Shown piece after piece: positions 7,201 to 8,570 of a DNA stretch of 8,570 nt (position 1 is its first letter; every line of letters begins with the position of its first letter). The DNA comes from Desulfamplus sp. (GTDB lineage: Bacteria; Desulfobacterota; Desulfobacteria; Desulfobacterales; Desulfobacteraceae): the NCBI GenBank assembly GCA_015233755.1, contig JADFXA010000078.1:1-8570 (forward strand), written 5' to 3'. A program made the position numbers and the translations under genes. The notes under the pieces were generated by a model. It was not told the DNA's origin and made no database searches. It worked only from the letters and a program-made list of their open reading frames with translations.

Positions 7201-7506
7201 ACGGGTGCTGATACGTCCCGGAGCATCTTGATCAGGATCATAATAGATAGAGTTGTCCCAACGCTCAACAGGAACTTCAACTACTCCGCTCTCTTTGTTA
7301 AAAAGCAGTTTCCAGTAATCTGACAAGTTGTACAAGTTGTTGGAACCACCCGGAAAACGGCACCCAATACCAATAATTGCAATTGGCTCACTCCGCTCTT
7401 GACGTAAGGCATCGTATTTTTTACGTATCTCTTTAAGACCAAACAAAGCCCTTTGCAGCGGGGTTAGCTGGTCAAGTCCTGTTGTTTTTGAATTTGTATC
7501 ACTCAC
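4231..7506 (-). CDS. Modular type I polyketide synthase, KS-AT without ACP
   Basis: This 1091-residue protein adds a malonyl-type extender to a polyketide chain. Residues 8-40 form an N-terminal docking helix (LTPLQRALFGLKEIRKKYDAL). The ketosynthase (about 41-465) has a complete triad: Cys216 in DTACSSS, His351 in EAHGTGT and His389 in KTNFGHL. The acyltransferase (about 572-905) has GQGSQ (579-583), nucleophile Ser721 in GHSLGE and His824 in TAFHSP. Phe at the HAFH/YASH position predicts malonyl-CoA. The linker ends at the usual NYPFQRERHW. A hydrophilic insert of about 50 residues (630-682) interrupts the AT. No ketoreductase, dehydratase or carrier protein follows. Instead there is a charged tail with four octapeptide repeats (1004-1035) and a Gln/Met-rich helix (1064-1087). 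It starts at GTG, with AGGAG 13 nt upstream; the frame stays open further up without a better start. An ACP must be supplied in trans. Confidence 0.93.
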   Translation of the reverse strand: MSDTNSKTTGLDQLTPLQRALFGLKEIRKKYDALRQERSEPIAIIGIGCRFPGGSNNLYNLSDYWKLLFNKESGVVEVPVERWDNSIYYDPDQDAPGRISTRFAALLKDVDKFDAAFFRITPREARSMDPQQRLLLEVAWEALENANIAPHTLARSNTGVFIGIMGLDYGTNLMGSGDPEDIDAYFGTGNTLGLAAGRLSYFLKLNGPSFSLDTACSSSLVALHLASRSLRDKECDMALVGGVNIILAPEISVSFSKSHLMAPDGRSKTFDASADGYVRGEGCGVVCLKRLSDAIRDNDRIWAVVRGSAVNHDGPSGGLTVPSAPAQEAVIRQALNMANLKPEDIDYIEAHGTGTSLGDPIEVGALSRVFTNPRENPLLIGSVKTNFGHLEAAAGMASLLKIVAGVQNQTIPAQLYFNTPNPKINWASIPIKVASDHIPWTIGDRVRNAGISGFSFGGTNAHLIVSETPKLSESQSALTDSNIRLQHLLPISARTKEALKDLADRYLNFLNMPEPPDFKDISYTAATCRSHFEHRMAIIAENSEKAVSLLKIAAENGADQDLFYGKSHINPKIVFLYSGQGSQYPNMGLELYQTQPVFKQAMDRCFDFIAKSGLSKRLSKPLNEVMFPPLKTDAESSQTKTIEAAKTTKNGERTENGNAASSVPNKPPARPFNIFSLKPIIGTSDLDKTLYTQPAMFILEFALTELWKSWGVFPDAVMGHSLGEYAAACAAGVFTPEEALSLIIERAYLMNEITEKGKMVSVFAPLEKVEEAVKPFQDKVSVAAINGPEIILISGVADAVDNVVKNLESQRIRSMQINISTAFHSPLTEQIMDNFQKSAKNISYKTPIVPVISNLTGKPIGDEICTTDYWCQHMRQPVQFVKSLLYIRKNYNTMVEIGPSPNLIDLDMTLPESLFVENGLEKNSDIRRLSSLSPRVPDTMRILRSLGELYVSGVDVNWKTFESPFCHSKVLLPNYPFQRERHWIDRNLNKIIEQKVQSDNKEKVEQNIEREPVQKIKIEVKQNIEGEIEQKLVKEPQISNTAESLLQEPKPPELIPTSINDDKIEQIMIQQIQTMNQLMQRHLKILKNNCN
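4402..4497 (-). repeat. Four tandem 24-bp units encoding octapeptide repeats in the PKS tail
   Basis: Residues 1004-1035 of the KS-AT protein fall into four consecutive units: VEQNIERE, PVQKIKIE, VKQNIEGE and IEQKLVKE, with pattern x-x-Q-[N/K]-[I/L]-x-x-E. Each unit carries the DNA core CAAAA at the same place. A fifth, diverged copy, IEQKVQSD (992-999, at 4510-4533), precedes them after a four-residue spacer. The segment is highly charged and probably helical, acting as a linker or an interaction surface between the AT and the C-terminal helix. Confidence 0.75.
5461..5619 (-). other. Low-complexity insert within the acyltransferase domain
   Basis: Residues about 630-682 of the KS-AT protein are rich in T, S, K, E, N and P, and sit between the first AT motif region (GQGSQ, then PLNEVMFPP) and the conserved YTQPAMFILE. 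Most ATs have only a short loop here. The reading frame stays intact and both catalytic residues lie downstream in normal context, so the insert looks like a tolerated surface loop rather than damage. Confidence 0.6.
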
Positions 7507-7519
7507 GGCGGTTTTTAAA

Positions 7520-7524
7520 CTCCT
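7520..7524 (-). promoter_or_regulatory. Ribosome binding site fixing the GTG start of the KS-AT gene
   Basis: AGGAG on the minus strand is the only good Shine-Dalgarno sequence in the 69-bp gap between the two PKS genes. It lies 13 nt before the GTG (7504-7506), longer than the usual 5-9 nt. The GTG start is still preferred because no in-frame ATG, GTG or TTG occurs nearer and the docking helix begins just after it. Confidence 0.5.
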
Positions 7525-7575
7525 GTTGTTGCCAATTTTAAAATTTATAATAATTATCTTGTATTGTGAAAAATT

Positions 7576-8570
7576 TTATAAATCAGCCAAAAGGTCTCGC
7601 AGTTCATCATCAATTGCGGCCTCTAAATTGGCTTCATTCATGTTTGTTATCTCTGATAAAAGGGAATCAGAGTCTTTCGATGAAACAGTGGTGTCTTGTT
7701 TATTTGTCAAGCGTTCTGTTTTGCTGTCATCTAAACTATTGGCTTCTTGTTTTGTCTGCTGGCTCAACTCTTTATTAAAAAGAGGTTCTATAGTTTCAAT
7801 AAGACATTCAGACATGCCTTTTACAGTAGGAAAATCAAATGCAAAGGTAGCTGGTAATGTATGACCTAAATCGGCTTCAAGCAGCTCTTTTAATTCAATT
7901 GCCATAAGCGAATTTAAACCATAATCAAAAAGGCTGAGTTCAGGGTCAATGCAAACATCAGATGAAATATCCAATATAGTTCCAACTCTTTTGCATATAT
8001 GGTTATTTACAATATTTAGACGCTGCATAGCTGGAGTTCGTGCTAATATGTCGATTATTCCAGAAGTATTTACAATGCTCTGTTCAGCTAAACCCGTTAA
8101 ATCTGTTTCTAATTTATTTGTATTTAATAAATTTTCTTCATTACTTTTTTTATTGTTCTTCCCGTCAGATTCAATAATTCCAGAAATAAATTTGTGATCT
8201 CCGCCTTGACCCGCACGAGAGACAAAACGAGACCAATCAACTGAAAATAGACCAACTTGAGGCGGCATCAATTTTAAATCTAACCCAAACATTGCAAGAT
8301 TTATCTCTGGAGATAACGAACCAATACCTGCTGATTGCCACCTGTTAGTTACTCCTGCATTATGCTGCGAAGCCATCCCAGATTCTTTCCAAGGCCCGTA
8401 ATTGACGCTGATAGCTTTAATACCTTCTGCTCTAAGTTGGTGTGCAAACACGTCAAGAAAAGCATTGGCTGCTGCGTAGCTTCCTTGTGCAGGAGAACCC
8501 ATAACAGAAGAGATAGAAGAGAAAAAAACTACAAAATCAAGAAGTTCAAATGGTTGTAAATCTTGAGCCG
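7576..8570 (-). CDS. C-terminal part of a modular type I PKS: KR-ACP plus docking tail (partial)
   Basis: The reading frame is open to the right edge, so the N-terminal domains lie outside the window. The visible part begins inside a ketoreductase, which reduces the beta-keto group of the growing chain with NADPH. Catalytic Ser (codon 8515-8517, in FFSSISS), Tyr (8476-8478, in GSYAAAN) and Asn four residues later keep the usual 13- and 4-residue spacing, followed by VNYGPWKESGMA. The stereochemistry-determining LDD region is not visible. After a low-complexity linker comes an ACP with the phosphopantetheine serine (codon 7909-7911) in DYGLNSLMAIEL, then a Ser/Lys/Gln-rich spacer. The C-terminus, MNEANLEAAIDDELRDLLADL-like (about 7576-7638), resembles the acidic docking tails of cyanobacterial and myxobacterial PKSs. 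It should pass its chain to the KS-AT protein encoded 69 nt downstream. No thioesterase is present. Confidence 0.92.
   Translation of the reverse strand, partial: AQDLQPFELLDFVVFFSSISSVMGSPAQGSYAAANAFLDVFAHQLRAEGIKAISVNYGPWKESGMASQHNAGVTNRWQSAGIGSLSPEINLAMFGLDLKLMPPQVGLFSVDWSRFVSRAGQGGDHKFISGIIESDGKNNKKSNEENLLNTNKLETDLTGLAEQSIVNTSGIIDILARTPAMQRLNIVNNHICKRVGTILDISSDVCIDPELSLFDYGLNSLMAIELKELLEADLGHTLPATFAFDFPTVKGMSECLIETIEPLFNKELSQQTKQEANSLDDSKTERLTNKQDTTVSSKDSDSLLSEITNMNEANLEAAIDDELRDLLADL

Noticed and set aside
4231..7506. Trans-AT type PKS
   Set aside because: A complete acyltransferase with Ser721 and His824 is fused in cis directly after the ketosynthase.
7526..7864. Plus-strand open frame of about 112 codons opposite the ACP tail and the PKS intergenic gap
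   Set aside because: It is antisense to a clear ACP and docking tail, and its composition mirrors the low-complexity linker.

Overview
The window looks like part of a secondary-metabolite gene cluster from an AT-rich bacterium. Every gene I can support lies on the minus strand, so transcription runs from right to left. The polyketide synthase (PKS) proteins use the split-protein docking style known from cyanobacteria, myxobacteria and some deltaproteobacteria. Together with the AT-rich composition this suggests a Gram-negative host, perhaps a deltaproteobacterium or cyanobacterium, but the taxonomic guess is weak. There is no rRNA, tRNA, CRISPR array, transposase or other mobile-element gene.

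In transcription order: (1) 8570-7576 is the C-terminal end of a modular type I PKS (end of a ketoreductase, one acyl carrier protein, a docking-like tail). (2) 7506-4231 is a PKS protein with a docking helix, a complete ketosynthase and a complete malonyl-type acyltransferase. It has no carrier protein and ends in a charged tail with tandem octapeptide repeats. (3) 4209-3226 is an SbnA-like PLP enzyme of the type that makes the 2,3-diaminopropionate precursor. (4) 3225-2942 is the only long gap; it holds a hairpin and a weak promoter candidate. (5) 2941-1847 is a prokaryotic pentameric ligand-gated ion channel of the Cys-loop receptor superfamily. (6) 1827-88 is an acyl-CoA synthetase-like adenylating enzyme. 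(7) 32-1 is the first 10 complete codons of a gene whose start resembles a Rossmann-fold reductase or epimerase.

Taken together, the genes suggest a polyketide or polyketide-amino acid hybrid. The adenylating enzyme would activate an acid, the PKS would extend it with malonyl units, and the SbnA-like enzyme would supply a diamino acid or its precursor. A reductase at the left edge may tailor or release the product. The most striking feature is the neurotransmitter-receptor-type channel inside this set, only 19 nt from the ligase gene. It may be a sensor for, a self-protection factor against, or a target-like protein of an amine-containing product. That link rests only on gene order and is a hypothesis.
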